NCBI GenBank assembly: GCA_020073615.1
Contig: JAIQEX010000023.1
Coordinates: forward strand, 1-61,776
From: Terriglobia bacterium
GTDB lineage: Bacteria > Acidobacteriota > Terriglobia > Bryobacterales > Bryobacteraceae
Length of the DNA: 61,776 bases
Direction: 5' to 3'
The translations under genes were made by a program, and so were the position numbers. Below are positions 42,081 to 51,247 of the stretch, piece by piece. Position 1 is the first letter of the stretch. Every line of letters begins with the position of its first letter. The notes under the pieces were generated by a model, which had not been told where the DNA came from, searched no databases, and saw nothing but the letters and a program-made list of their open reading frames with translations.

Positions 42081-44630
42081 ATGTCCAAGGAGCTAGTCGT
42101 CTCCGCGAACCGGCACGAAACACGCGTGGCCATCGTGGAGGACGATCAGGTAACGGAAGTCTATCATCAGAGGGAAAACGAATACTCCCTGGCGGGAAGC
42201 ATCCACAAGGGCCGGGTGACGCGCGTGCTGCCGGGCATGCAGTCGGCCTTCGTCGATATCGGATTGGACCGCGACGCCTTCCTCTACGTATCGGACTTCT
42301 TCGAAGACAACGAAGAGTACGACAAGATCGTGACCAGCGTGGAGGAGAAGGTGTTGAAACTGGACCGCGTGGCCCCGGCGGGTGCGGCGGCAGCGCCGGC
42401 GGAAGAGCCCGCGCGCCCCGAAGCCAAGGCGGCGGAACCGGAACCGGAGCCGGAGAAGGCGCCCTTCTTCGAGCCGCCTGCCGTGGCTGCGCCTGCCGCT
42501 CCGGCGGCGGGCGGCGCGTATTCGGACCAGCAGCGCCGCGACGACCAGGACCGCCGTGGGCGGCGCTCCCGGCGCCGGCGCGGGGGCAAGGGCGGCGGGC
42601 GGGGACTGCCGGAATCCAAGTTCTATTCGCCCGGCGCCCGTGGCGGTCCGAGCCCGGCGGAGCATGCCGCCGGCGCGAGGGACCTTCCCGAGCGGGCGCG
42701 CAGCGAGGCCCTCGAGCCGGAACGAGAGGAACCGGAGACCGCGCCGCCCGCGGCGGACGAGTTCTTCGTACTGCCTGGCGAATCGCTGGCGAAGCATTCG
42801 AGCGGCGCCGGCTCGCGCTACAGTCCGGCGGAGGAGGCGCCGGAGCCGGAAGAGGAGCCGGACCTCGTAATGGAATCGGCGCCGCCGGCGGAACCCTCGG
42901 CGGAAGCGCCGGTGACCGCGGCCACCTTCGAAGCGGAGCATGTTCCGGACCTGCCGGAGGACGTTTCCGCGATTGCGGCCGAACCCGCGTCGGAGCCACA
43001 GCCCGAACTGGCGGCGGCGCTCGAGGTGGCGGAGGAAGAGGCCGAGCCGGCGGAGACGGTCGAAGACGTGGACGTGGTCCCGGCCGACGCCGCCGAGCGG
43101 GAAGGGGGCGTCGAGGAAGGAGAGACGCCGGAAGCGAGCGAAGCGAACGCGCAGGACGAGGGGCCGGAGCCGGCCCGCATACCCACCAGCCTGACGGCCA
43201 CGCTGCGCGAGCAGGGAGGGCGCTATCTGCATCGCGTCTCGCGGCGGATGCGGCGCAACAAAGGACGCGAAGGCCGCCCGGACGGGGCCGATGCCCCACG
43301 CCCGCCGCGGCATGAAACGCATCCGCCCGAGCCGGGTTGGAAAGCCGCCGCAGGCGTGCCGGAGCAGCGCATCGCACCGCCCGTTCCCAAGGCCGCGGGC
43401 GCCACCGACGGACGTCCGGAGAAAGCACCGGCATCGATCAGCGACCTGTTGAAGGAAGGGCAGGAAATCATCGTCCAGATCGCCAAGGAGCCGCTGGGCC
43501 AGAAGGGCGCGCGCATCACTTCGCACATCGCGCTGCCCGGCCGCTTCCTGGTCTACATGCCGACGGTGGACCACATAGGCGTGTCGCGCAAGATACCGAG
43601 CGACGACGAGCGCCTGCGTCTGAAACGCATTCTGCAGGCTCACCACAGCGGGATTTCGGGCGGATTTATCGTTCGCACCGCGGGCGAAGGCCGCTCGGAA
43701 GAAGAGCTGCGCGCCGACATGATGTTCCTCTACAACATGTGGCTCGACATGCGGCAAAAGGCGGAGCGACGGCCCGCGCCCTTGCTGATCCATCACGACC
43801 TGAACGTGGTGGAACGGATTCTGCGCGACCAGCTCACCAGCGCCTTCAAGACCATCTGGGTGGACAACGAGGAGATCTACGAGAGCGTGCTCGGTTTCGT
43901 GCAGCGTTTCCAGCCGGCGCTGGTGAACCGGGTCAGGATGTACACGCGGGCCAATCCGATCTTCGACGAATTCGGCATCACCGCCGAGCTGGAGAAAGCG
44001 CTGCGGCCGAAGGTGTGGCTGAAATCGGGCGGCTACATCGTGATCAACCAGACCGAGGCGCTGGTGGCCATCGACGTGAACACCGGCAAGTTCGTGGGCA
44101 AGTCGAACCGCCTGGAGGACACCATCGTCAAGACCAACACCGACGCCATCAAGGAGATCGTGCGGCAGATCCGGCTGCGCGACCTGGGCGGCATCATCGT
44201 GGTGGACTTCATCGACATGGACGAGCGCAAGAACCGCCAGAAGGTGATGCAGGCGCTCGAGGAGAGCATGCGCGCCGACCGCGCTCCCTACAAGATTCTG
44301 CAGTTCAACGATTTCGGCCTGGTGGCGATTACGCGGAAGCGTGTGAAGCAGAGCCTGGAGCGCGCGCTGTGCACGCCGTGCCCCTACTGCGAAGGTGCGG
44401 GATACGTCAAGAGCGCGCTGACGGTGGTAGGCGAAATCTTGCAGGAGGCGCACAAGATCGCCCGCGCGGTGGAGGGCAAAGACGTGTTGCTGCGCGTCGC
44501 GCCGGAGGTGGCGAAGCTGCTGAAGTCGAACCAGAATACGTACCTGCAGGAGCTGGAGGAGATCCTGCGCCGGACGGTGATAGTCAAGAGCGACCCGCAG
44601 TTGCAGCAGGAGAAGTTCGATTTGGCGTGA
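42081..44630 (+). CDS. rng: Ribonuclease E/G with a large acidic insert in the S1 domain
   Basis: 849 aa from ATG 42081 (GGAGGAGG upstream). The start (MSKELVVSANRHETRVAIVE) is RNase G/E-like. The S1 domain begins (GRVTRVLPGMQSAFVDIGLD) and is interrupted at about residue 76 by a 375-residue Ala/Glu/Pro/Arg-rich segment, resuming at about 453 (DLLKEGQEIIVQIAKEPLGQ). The catalytic DNase I-like domain is intact: VAIDVNTGKFVGKSNRLEDT and GGIIVVDFIDM hold the metal-binding aspartates, and the zinc-link is Cys767-x-x-Cys770 (CPYC). It processes rRNA and starts mRNA decay. A 242-bp upstream gap could hold an autoregulatory leader. Confidence 0.94.
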   Translation: MSKELVVSANRHETRVAIVEDDQVTEVYHQRENEYSLAGSIHKGRVTRVLPGMQSAFVDIGLDRDAFLYVSDFFEDNEEYDKIVTSVEEKVLKLDRVAPAGAAAAPAEEPARPEAKAAEPEPEPEKAPFFEPPAVAAPAAPAAGGAYSDQQRRDDQDRRGRRSRRRRGGKGGGRGLPESKFYSPGARGGPSPAEHAAGARDLPERARSEALEPEREEPETAPPAADEFFVLPGESLAKHSSGAGSRYSPAEEAPEPEEEPDLVMESAPPAEPSAEAPVTAATFEAEHVPDLPEDVSAIAAEPASEPQPELAAALEVAEEEAEPAETVEDVDVVPADAAEREGGVEEGETPEASEANAQDEGPEPARIPTSLTATLREQGGRYLHRVSRRMRRNKGREGRPDGADAPRPPRHETHPPEPGWKAAAGVPEQRIAPPVPKAAGATDGRPEKAPASISDLLKEGQEIIVQIAKEPLGQKGARITSHIALPGRFLVYMPTVDHIGVSRKIPSDDERLRLKRILQAHHSGISGGFIVRTAGEGRSEEELRADMMFLYNMWLDMRQKAERRPAPLLIHHDLNVVERILRDQLTSAFKTIWVDNEEIYESVLGFVQRFQPALVNRVRMYTRANPIFDEFGITAELEKALRPKVWLKSGGYIVINQTEALVAIDVNTGKFVGKSNRLEDTIVKTNTDAIKEIVRQIRLRDLGGIIVVDFIDMDERKNRQKVMQALEESMRADRAPYKILQFNDFGLVAITRKRVKQSLERALCTPCPYCEGAGYVKSALTVVGEILQEAHKIARAVEGKDVLLRVAPEVAKLLKSNQNTYLQELEEILRRTVIVKSDPQLQQEKFDLA

Positions 44631-44669
44631 TTCATCGCCGAGACGCGGGAAAAACGCCTGGGAATTGTC

Positions 44670-45317
44670 TTACTTCGTGAGAAGCTTGAAGGCGTGAGTC
44701 CACTGGTTGTGCAGGAAGCCGGGGATGCACCACAGCATGCACAGCGGTTCGAGGGCGCGGGCGGCCACGATGCCGCCGCAATCGAACGGTTCCCAACCGA
44801 ACTGCTGCGCGATCTGGGAGACTTGCGCCTTGGCGCCGGGGTGGTCGCCGCAGAGAAACATGGTGGGCATGCCCTGCTCGTAGCGCGGGTTCACCATCCG
44901 GGCGTTGCCGACGCTGTTGAAGGCCTTGACCACGCGCGCCTGCGGAGCCCGTTGCTGAACCTGCTCGCCCAGCGATTCGTTCGGTCCCGTGGTGTAGGCC
45001 AGCACGCCCTGGACGGGCGGCCCGTCGGCGATGGGATTGGTGGTATCCATCACCGTTTTCCCGGCGAGGTTGGCGGGGCCGGCGAGATCAATAGCCTCCA
45101 GCGCGGCGCGGCCCAGAGTGGCGAGCACCACCAGTTCGCCGAACTTCGCCGCCTGGTCGAACGTGCCCGCCGCAGCCGTGGGGTTCTCGCGGAGCCAGTC
45201 GCGCACCTCCTGTTTGTTCGGGTCGCGCGTTCCCAGCATCACCTGATGGCCATGCTTGAGGAATCCCGCGCCCAGCACTTTGCCGACGATCCCGGACCCG
45301 AGGACAGCAATCTTCAT
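44670..45317 (-). CDS. NADP-dependent oxidoreductase, F420-reductase-like
   Basis: 215 aa. An N-terminal Rossmann motif (MKIAVLGSGIVGKVLGAGFL) and GTRDPNK, then ELVVLATLGRAALEAIDLAG, MDTTNPIADG and VVKAFNSVGNARMVNP match the NADPH-dependent F420 reductase-like (NAD-binding DUF) family. Enzymes of this shape transfer hydride between NADPH and F420 or other substrates. No F420 biosynthesis gene lies nearby, so the F420 link is doubtful; a generic NAD(P)-binding reductase is equally possible. Transcribed alone, convergent with the RNase gene. Confidence 0.82.
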   Translation of the reverse strand: MKIAVLGSGIVGKVLGAGFLKHGHQVMLGTRDPNKQEVRDWLRENPTAAAGTFDQAAKFGELVVLATLGRAALEAIDLAGPANLAGKTVMDTTNPIADGPPVQGVLAYTTGPNESLGEQVQQRAPQARVVKAFNSVGNARMVNPRYEQGMPTMFLCGDHPGAKAQVSQIAQQFGWEPFDCGGIVAARALEPLCMLWCIPGFLHNQWTHAFKLLTK

Positions 45318-45415
45318 TGGGGCACAACCTCCACTGGATAGGGAAGAGATGCCACAGCCGGGGCCGGGGATGCCGGAATGTGGCGCGCCATGGCGGCGGT
45401 GATTGAGGCGCGCGC

Positions 45416-45811
45416 TCAGTGGGCCGAATACTGCTGTTGCGGCGGGTTGAGCGTGATCTCGATCAGCTTCTCCTCGTCGTCGATATCGAAGATCTTGCCG
45501 AAGGTCTGGTAGCCCTTGGCGTTGACCTGGATGAGAATGCTGCCCTGGGGGATGGCCGGCACGTTGACCGAGCCCTGCTGGTTGGTGCGCACCTCAAACT
45601 GGGTGCGGGCGTTGCGGGCGAAACTGGCCCGCGGGTGCTTCTTGTTGGCCTTCCAGCGAACGATGACCGCAGCGCGCTCGACGGGGACGCCCGCCTGCGT
45701 CTTGACCACGATATTGAGCTTGGTCATGGACGCGGCGTGGAGCGCGAGGGTGCCGGCGACCAGCGCCGGCACAAAAAGGAGGATGGAAAGAGAGATGCCC
45801 CGCATACGCAT
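45416..45811 (-). CDS. Secreted carboxypeptidase-regulatory-like protein
   Basis: 131 aa. MRMRGISLSILLFVPALVAG is a signal peptide. The rest is one Ig-like domain of the carboxypeptidase-regulatory type: KLNIVVKTQAGVPVERAAVI, then the turn RTNQQGSVNVPAIPQGSILI and VNAKGYQTFGKIFDIDDEEK. Such domains occur in secreted and TonB-linked proteins and mainly bind other proteins or sugars. No enzyme motif. It faces away from the tmRNA gene, so both are read from the 67-bp divergent gap. Confidence 0.75.
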   Translation of the reverse strand: MRMRGISLSILLFVPALVAGTLALHAASMTKLNIVVKTQAGVPVERAAVIVRWKANKKHPRASFARNARTQFEVRTNQQGSVNVPAIPQGSILIQVNAKGYQTFGKIFDIDDEEKLIEITLNPPQQQYSAH

Positions 45812-45878
45812 ACTCCGATTATAGTCGGGGAGTGCTAGGATGGTAGAGGAAGCAACCCACCAGGCGCCGTTCCAATGT

Positions 45879-46233
45879 GGGGGCGTAACGGATTCGACGG
45901 GATCGAATCGTGGTGGGGAGGCGTGCCGGGTTCCGAGCTCCCGTAAAACGATCGGAAAAACAGAACTGCCAACACGCAGTTTGCATACGCCGCCTAAGTA
46001 ATTAGGTAGCCGCTCCAGCCGCTGAGCCCGCGCGGCGGTGAGTGAGCGTCATTTTGCGGGATAGGCCAACGGCTTCGGTCCGGAGCCCGCGGTCGAGATC
46101 TAATCGGGCTAGGCCGCCGCCCACGCTGGCCGGTTCTGAAGCGGTGGCCGAAAGCAGTTTGAGCCGGCTACGCACGTAGTCTCTTCATTGCGAGCTTTCT
46201 CGGACGGGGGTTCAACTCCCCCCGCCTCCACCA
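45879..46233 (+). ncRNA. ssrA: Transfer-messenger RNA
   Basis: The 5' end GGGGGCGTAACGGATTCGAC is the tmRNA hallmark. The acceptor stem pairs 5' GGGGGCG (45879-45885) with 3' CGCCTCC (46223-46229), followed by an encoded discriminator A and CCA. The T-arm GGGGGTTCAACTCCCC is intact. The tag reading frame starts at 45968: GCC AAC ACG CAG TTT GCA TAC GCC GCC TAA, encoding ANTQFAYAA, with TAG in the same frame a few codons later. The tag ends in the usual AA degradation signal. It rescues stalled ribosomes with SmpB, which is not in this window. Confidence 0.97.
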
Positions 46234-46249
46234 TTCTGTTTCCGCTTGC

Positions 46250-46789
46250 CTATGGCATCTCCTCCTCCGGCGGCTCGAAACTGTCCAGCAGCTCCGGGTT
46301 CCGCGCGAAGCGCTTCAACACGCCGATAATCTGCGCGCTGCGAAACCCCGCCCGCAGCAGGCGGCGATAGGCGGCGGCCAAGTCCTTGTCCTTCTGGAAA
46401 AGTCCCTCGCGCGAGGCCAGCCGGTACTTGCGGCGGATCCATTCTTCGATGAGCGCTTCCTCGTCGACGTCCTCATAGACTTTGCGCACCGTGCGCTCGG
46501 CCAGCGCGGGCGCCACGCGGTGCTGGCGCAGATCCCGGATAACGCGCGTGCTGCCGAATTTCTCGCCGCTCAGGCGTGCGGCGGCGAACCCTTCGGCGTA
46601 ACGGCGGTCGTCCAGGTAACCGGCGTCTTTCAGGCGCGCCAGGATCTCATCCACATCGCCCGCGCGTTCCGCGCGGCGGCGCAGTTTCTCCCGGAGCTCG
46701 CCGGTGGAATGGGCGCGCCCCGCCAGCGCTTTCAGTGCGTATGCCCACAGTCGCCCGGCGTCGAAAAGGCGAACCTTACGTTCCTGCAT
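46250..46789 (-). CDS. recX: RecA regulator RecX
   Basis: 179 aa. RecX three-helix repeats are visible: AYALKALAGRAHSTGELREK, LARLKDAGYLDDRRYAEGFA with the conserved GYLDD..YA, RLSGEKFGSTRVIRDLRQHR, and the C-terminal LLRAGFRSAQIIGVLKRF. RecX binds in the groove of RecA filaments and limits recombination. The gene is convergent with tmRNA and divergent from the YtxH-type gene. recA is not in the window. Length is normal for RecX. Confidence 0.9.
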   Translation of the reverse strand: MQERKVRLFDAGRLWAYALKALAGRAHSTGELREKLRRRAERAGDVDEILARLKDAGYLDDRRYAEGFAAARLSGEKFGSTRVIRDLRQHRVAPALAERTVRKVYEDVDEEALIEEWIRRKYRLASREGLFQKDKDLAAAYRRLLRAGFRSAQIIGVLKRFARNPELLDSFEPPEEEMP

Positions 46790-46882
46790 GATGGTGATTC
46801 TCTTGCGGAGTATACTGGAAATGGCTTACGTTGCGGGCTTTCCCTTTTTTCTTCGTGAAAGCCGGTCGCCGAGGAGGATACG

Positions 46883-47158
46883 ATGGACAAAAATGCACTT
46901 TCAAGCTTCCTGTTGGGATTAGGCGTGGGCGTCGGTCTCGGCATGCTATTCGCGCCGAAGTCCGGTGAGGAGACGCGCCACCTGATCAAGGACAAGGCAG
47001 GCGAGGGCACCGAATACCTGAAACAGCGCGGCGCCGAGATGAAGCAGACCGCCGCGCAATGGGTCGACAAGGGCAAAGAAGCTCTGGGCCGCCAGAAGGA
47101 GAACCTGGCCGACGCCGTGGAGGCCGGCAAGCAGGCCTATCACGAAACCGTCGGCTAG
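46883..47158 (+). CDS. YtxH-type small membrane protein
   Basis: 91 aa. The YtxH signature is at the N-terminus: SSFLLGLGVGVGLGMLFAPK followed by SGEETRHLIKDKAGEGTEYL, a glycine-rich membrane helix then an amphipathic helix. The rest is a charged helix (KQTAAQWVDKGKEALGRQKE). YtxH proteins are general-stress-associated in Bacillus; molecular role unknown. A purine-rich site (GAGGAGGATACG) precedes the ATG. It is probably co-transcribed with the next gene, which begins 58 bp later. Confidence 0.85.
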   Translation: MDKNALSSFLLGLGVGVGLGMLFAPKSGEETRHLIKDKAGEGTEYLKQRGAEMKQTAAQWVDKGKEALGRQKENLADAVEAGKQAYHETVG

Positions 47159-47215
47159 CCGCCCGCTCGGGCGCTCTACACTTGCTGACGCATAAACGGA
47201 GGAGGGGTCTCGCGC

Positions 47216-47851
47216 ATGCCTGACGACGTATTTCGCATCGTGGTGACGGTGGCGGTGGGGTTGGCCGCCATCGCCTTTGTCGTGCAGGCCTGCGTGGTGG
47301 TCGCCTTCTTCCGCGCTTCGCGAAACACCCACGCGAAGGTCTCGCAGTTTGTGGATGCCGCGCGGCCCATCATCGAAAAACTCGATCCCGTGATCGAGAG
47401 GGCCGGCCCGGCGGTGGAGAAGTTCGGGCTGGCCATGGAGAAGGCCGCGCCCCTGTTCGAGGGAATCGGTCCGGTGGTGGACCGCGCCGGTACTGCCTTC
47501 GCCTCCGCCACCCGTATCTTGGACGAAGCCCGCCCGCGCATTTCCGAAGTCTCAAACGAGGTGGTGGGCGTCGTCCATTCGGCACGCTGCCAGGTCGAGC
47601 GCGTCGGCGAAGTCCTGCACGACGCCAGCGAACGCGCGCGCGACCGGCTGGAGCAGATCGATCAATCGGTAAGCAACACGGTGGAGCAGGTGGAGCAGGT
47701 GAGCGACGCCATGAAGCGCGCCGTCATGCGCCCTGTGCGCGAGGTGAACGGCCTGGCCGCCGGGATCTCGGCCGCTGTGTCCGCCCTGGTCAAGGGGCCG
47801 CGCAAGTCTTCCGTCGACCACGCGACGCAGGACGAAGAGATGTTTATCTGA
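47216..47851 (+). CDS. Membrane-anchored coiled-coil protein (DUF948-like)
   Basis: 211 aa. One N-terminal membrane helix (IVVTVAVGLAAIAFVVQACV) is followed by a long run of helical heptads (VDAARPIIEKLDPVIERAGP, EVVGVVHSARCQVERVGEVL, SNTVEQVEQVSDAMKRAVMR), resembling DUF948/general stress proteins often found next to YtxH. It is likely an inner-membrane scaffold with a helical cytoplasmic or periplasmic arm. No enzymatic motif. The family match is by architecture and neighbourhood. Confidence 0.72.
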   Translation: MPDDVFRIVVTVAVGLAAIAFVVQACVVVAFFRASRNTHAKVSQFVDAARPIIEKLDPVIERAGPAVEKFGLAMEKAAPLFEGIGPVVDRAGTAFASATRILDEARPRISEVSNEVVGVVHSARCQVERVGEVLHDASERARDRLEQIDQSVSNTVEQVEQVSDAMKRAVMRPVREVNGLAAGISAAVSALVKGPRKSSVDHATQDEEMFI

Positions 47852-47959
47852 CCGCTGCAGGGAGCGGTCTCGCGGTAACAGATCGCGGCATCCAATCATG
47901 GCATCCTCGTTGCGTCGCCGCGGGCCGGCATTTTTGCCGCTGTGGGAGAATGACCAGCG

Positions 47960-48403
47960 GTGTCGTCCAGGTCGAAACTCTTCGTTGGCGTGGGAGCCCT
48001 GATCCTGCTGTGGTGTGCGCGCCTGGTGTGGAACTACTTCGATCCCGGCAGTATCGCCCACCTTGCCATGCAGGATCAGTTGAAGCTGTTCGGCTCGGCG
48101 ATGTACGAGTATCACGCGACGGCCGGGCGCTGGCCGTCGGACCTGGACGATCTCGCGCAGACTTCCCTTCCCCGGCGGAGCTACATCTGGAGGCAGGCCG
48201 CCACCACGCTCGTGTTTCTGTGGCCGAAGGACCTGAAGCCCGATCCCCGGGATAACGCCGGTGTGCTGCTGGCTTACGACAACGCAGGCCTGTTCAACAA
48301 GCTCGGACTGGTGTGGGTTTGCTGGGGCGATTTGCGGACCGAGCACATGCGCGAGCGGGATCTGCGCGAACGGTTGCGCGCTGTTCCCTCCGCGGCCCGG
48401 TGA
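47960..48403 (+). CDS. Small membrane-anchored hypothetical protein
   Basis: 147 aa from GTG 47960. One N-terminal membrane helix (KLFVGVGALILLWCARLVWN) and a soluble part with a pilin-like or secretin-associated feel (DQLKLFGSAMYEYHATAGRW, PSDLDDLAQTSLP), which is reminiscent of type IV pilin/GspG-like C-terminal domains. The prepilin cleavage motif is absent, so it is not a standard pilin. Function unknown. It lies 58 bp upstream of the M16 peptidase pair and may be transcribed with them. Confidence 0.6.
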   Translation: MSSRSKLFVGVGALILLWCARLVWNYFDPGSIAHLAMQDQLKLFGSAMYEYHATAGRWPSDLDDLAQTSLPRRSYIWRQAATTLVFLWPKDLKPDPRDNAGVLLAYDNAGLFNKLGLVWVCWGDLRTEHMRERDLRERLRAVPSAAR

Positions 48404-48461
48404 TATCCTGAAGCTATAAACCTGGGACCTTTCCCAACGCTGTCCGTCAGAAGAATAAACC

Positions 48462-49838
48462 ATGAATAAGCTGCTCGCGTGCTGTTTCCTGTTGGCCTCC
48501 GGCCTCCCCGTGCGGAGCGCCGGAATCGCCATTCCCATCGAGAGTTACAAGCTCAAGAACGGCCTGCGCGTCGTCCTCTCCAAGGACAATGCCGTCCCCG
48601 TGGTGACCGTTTACATGATTTACGACGTCGGCTCGCGCGCGGAGGAAAAGGGCCGCACCGGTTTCGCGCACCTCTTTGAGCACATGATGTTCGAGGGCTC
48701 GGCCAACGCGCCCAAGGGGGTGCATTTCGCCACTGTGGAATCGAACGGCGGCACGCTGAACGGCTCCACCCATCCCGATTTCACGGATTACTTCGAGGTG
48801 CTGCCCTCCAACAAGCTGGCCACCGCGCTGTGGCTGGAATCGGACCGCATGCGCAGCCTCTCCATCAACGACGCCAACCTGAAAAACCAGAAGGAGGCCG
48901 TCAAGCAGGAGCGCCGCCTGACCTTCGACAACGAGGCCTACAACACCGCCATCGTGGATGTCTGGCCCACTCTGATGTTCCGCAACTGGCAGAGCTCCCA
49001 CTCGCTGATCGGCTCCTACGAGGACCTGGAGGCGTCCAGCGTCGCCGACGTCTCGAAGTTCTTCAAGACCTACTATGCGCCCGACAATGCGGCGCTGGTG
49101 ATCGTGGGCGACATTCAGATTCCCGACGCCAAAAAGCTGGTCGAGACCTACTTCGCCGACATTCCCTCGCAGCCGCTGCCCAAGCACCCCGACCTCGCCG
49201 AGCCGCCCGGCTTCCAGGCCATCAAGAAGGTACAGAAGGACCCGCTGGCGCGCGTGCCGGGCGTGATCGTCGGCTACCCGGGGCCCAGGCGCCGCTCGCC
49301 GGACTATTACGCGCTGTACATGGTCGACGCGATTCTCACCGCCGGCGACAGCGCTCGCATCCGCCAGGACCTGGTCAAAGGCAAGCAATCGGTCATCCAG
49401 TACCAGGCCGATCTGGGGTGGCCGTTTGCCGGCTCGCTGGACTATCGCGATCCCGAGCCCTACGCCATGTTTCTGCTGCATAACCCGAATTTCACTGGCG
49501 ACCAGATCGTGGAGCAAGTGCAGGAGGAGATCGCCAAGCTGCAGAGCGCGCCCATCGACGCCAAGGACTTGGAGCGCGTGAGAACGCAGGTGCGCTCGCT
49601 GGTGATCCAGGGGCTGCAAAGCTCGCTCGCACGCGCCCGGGCGCTGGCGCAATACGAGCTTGCTGACGGCAACCCGGAGCTGATCAACACCGAGTTGGAT
49701 AGGGCCATGGCGGTGACGCCGGCCGAAATCCAGGCCGCCGCGAAGAAGTACCTGACCGCGGATAAGCGGGTGGTGCTCGAGATCGTGCCCGCGCCCGCAG
49801 CGCCATCCGACGCGGCCGGAAAGAAAGGGGACCAGTAA
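48462..49838 (+). CDS. M16 zinc metallopeptidase, catalytic member
   Basis: 458 aa with an N-terminal signal (LLACCFLLASGLPVRSAG). The inverted zinc motif HLFEH (His70, Glu73, His74) is intact in GFAHLFEHMMFEG, with a downstream glutamate in TFDNEAYNTAI as third ligand. The C-terminal half carries the paired M16 fold. M16 (pitrilysin-type) enzymes degrade peptides inside a closed chamber. The stop overlaps the start of the second M16 gene by one base (TAATG), so the two are made as a heterodimer in the periplasm. Confidence 0.93.
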   Translation: MNKLLACCFLLASGLPVRSAGIAIPIESYKLKNGLRVVLSKDNAVPVVTVYMIYDVGSRAEEKGRTGFAHLFEHMMFEGSANAPKGVHFATVESNGGTLNGSTHPDFTDYFEVLPSNKLATALWLESDRMRSLSINDANLKNQKEAVKQERRLTFDNEAYNTAIVDVWPTLMFRNWQSSHSLIGSYEDLEASSVADVSKFFKTYYAPDNAALVIVGDIQIPDAKKLVETYFADIPSQPLPKHPDLAEPPGFQAIKKVQKDPLARVPGVIVGYPGPRRRSPDYYALYMVDAILTAGDSARIRQDLVKGKQSVIQYQADLGWPFAGSLDYRDPEPYAMFLLHNPNFTGDQIVEQVQEEIAKLQSAPIDAKDLERVRTQVRSLVIQGLQSSLARARALAQYELADGNPELINTELDRAMAVTPAEIQAAAKKYLTADKRVVLEIVPAPAAPSDAAGKKGDQ

Positions 49839-51238
49839 TGCCACCGAGACTCTTTGCCCTATGCGCGCTGGCCGCCGCCGGCCTGGCCGCCCAAACCGTG
49901 GACCGCACCAAGGCGCCCGAGACTCCGGCCATCCCGGACTATAAGCTGGCGCCGGTCTACGACACCAAACTGCCCAACGGCCTTGGCGTGGTACTGGTGG
50001 AGGACAGCCGCTTCCCGCTGGTCACCGCCCGCCTGAATTTCCAGGCAGGGTCGAAGTTCGATCCCAAGGACGCACCGGGACTCGCCGAAGCCGTGGCCAC
50101 GCTGCTCACCGAAGGCACCAAGACGCGCACCGCGCGGCAGCTTTCCGAACAGACCGATGCCATCGGTGGGTCGCTCGCGGGCGCCGCCGGAGCGGATGCG
50201 CTCACCGTTTCCGGCAACGCTCTTTCCGAGAACCTGGCGCGGCTTCTGGAACTGGTGGCGGACGTGGCTATCAACGCCACGTTCCCGCAGGACGAGGTGG
50301 ATCTGTACAAGCAGAACCGCATCCAGAACCTGCTGGCCGAGCGTGCGGAGCCATCGTTCCTGGCCGGCGAGAAATTCGCCGAGGTGGTCTACGGCTCGTC
50401 GCCCTACGCCCACATCGCGCCCACCGAAGAGGCCATCCGGAAACTGGACCGCACGGCGCTTAACGGCTTTCGCGACACCTGGCTGGCCCCCAACAATGCG
50501 AGTCTGTTGCTGATCGGCAGGCTGCCCGCGCGGGCCGACCTGATGAAGACGATCGCGCAGCAGTTCGGCTCCTGGCAACAGAAGCAGGTTCCGGCGGCCC
50601 CCAAAGTGGAGCCGCCCGCGCCGCGCCGCCAGATCGTGCTGGTGGACCGGCCCGGTTCGGTGCAGGCCGACATTCATGTCGGCCGGCTAGCGCCCACCCG
50701 CGTCTCGGCGGAATTTTTCCCGCTCATGGTGGGCAACAACATTCTGGGCGGCGGCGCCAATTCCCGCATGTTCAAGAACATTCGCGAGAAGGAGGGCTTC
50801 GCGTACGACGCCCATAGCGAATACAACACGCAGCGCGACGCCTCCACATTCGCCGCCGTCACCGAGGTGCGCAACGAGGTGGTCGAACCGGCGATGAAAG
50901 CCGTTCTTGCCGAGCTGGATCAGATGGCCTCCACCCAGGTGCCCGCCGCCGAGCTCACCAACATCAAGAACTACATGGCGGGAGGCTATCTGTTGCGCCT
51001 GGAGACGCAGAACGGCCTGGCCAACCAACTGAACAATATGAACACGCTCGGCCTGCCCAAGAACTACCTGGAGACCTACACTGCACATGTGCGCTCCGTG
51101 GAGCCGGACCAGGTGCTGGCCGCGGCCAAGAAGTACATGGCCCCTGGGCAGGCGGCGGTGGTGGTGGTAGGGGACGCCTCGAAGATCGGCGACGCGCTGA
51201 AGAAATTCGGAGACGTGACCATCGAAAAGGCCAAATAA
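49838..51238 (+). CDS. M16 peptidase-like protein, non-catalytic partner
   Basis: 466 aa, start overlapping the upstream M16 stop by one base. Signal peptide LFALCALAAAGLAAQTV. At the position of HxxEH it has PGLAEAVATLL, so zinc cannot be bound. The Arg/Tyr substrate-grip region is retained (GGGANSRMFKNIREKEGFAY). This matches the inactive subunit of two-subunit M16 proteases, which closes the chamber with the active partner. The C-terminus ends KKFGDVTIEKAK. Confidence 0.92.
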   Translation: MPPRLFALCALAAAGLAAQTVDRTKAPETPAIPDYKLAPVYDTKLPNGLGVVLVEDSRFPLVTARLNFQAGSKFDPKDAPGLAEAVATLLTEGTKTRTARQLSEQTDAIGGSLAGAAGADALTVSGNALSENLARLLELVADVAINATFPQDEVDLYKQNRIQNLLAERAEPSFLAGEKFAEVVYGSSPYAHIAPTEEAIRKLDRTALNGFRDTWLAPNNASLLLIGRLPARADLMKTIAQQFGSWQQKQVPAAPKVEPPAPRRQIVLVDRPGSVQADIHVGRLAPTRVSAEFFPLMVGNNILGGGANSRMFKNIREKEGFAYDAHSEYNTQRDASTFAAVTEVRNEVVEPAMKAVLAELDQMASTQVPAAELTNIKNYMAGGYLLRLETQNGLANQLNNMNTLGLPKNYLETYTAHVRSVEPDQVLAAAKKYMAPGQAAVVVVGDASKIGDALKKFGDVTIEKAK

Positions 51239-51247
51239 GAATCCGCA

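Noticed and set aside
41494-44453. Long minus-strand open frames over rodA and the RNase gene
   Set aside because: Strongly biased Arg/Pro/Leu composition and no conserved domain; they mirror the low-complexity insert of the RNase.
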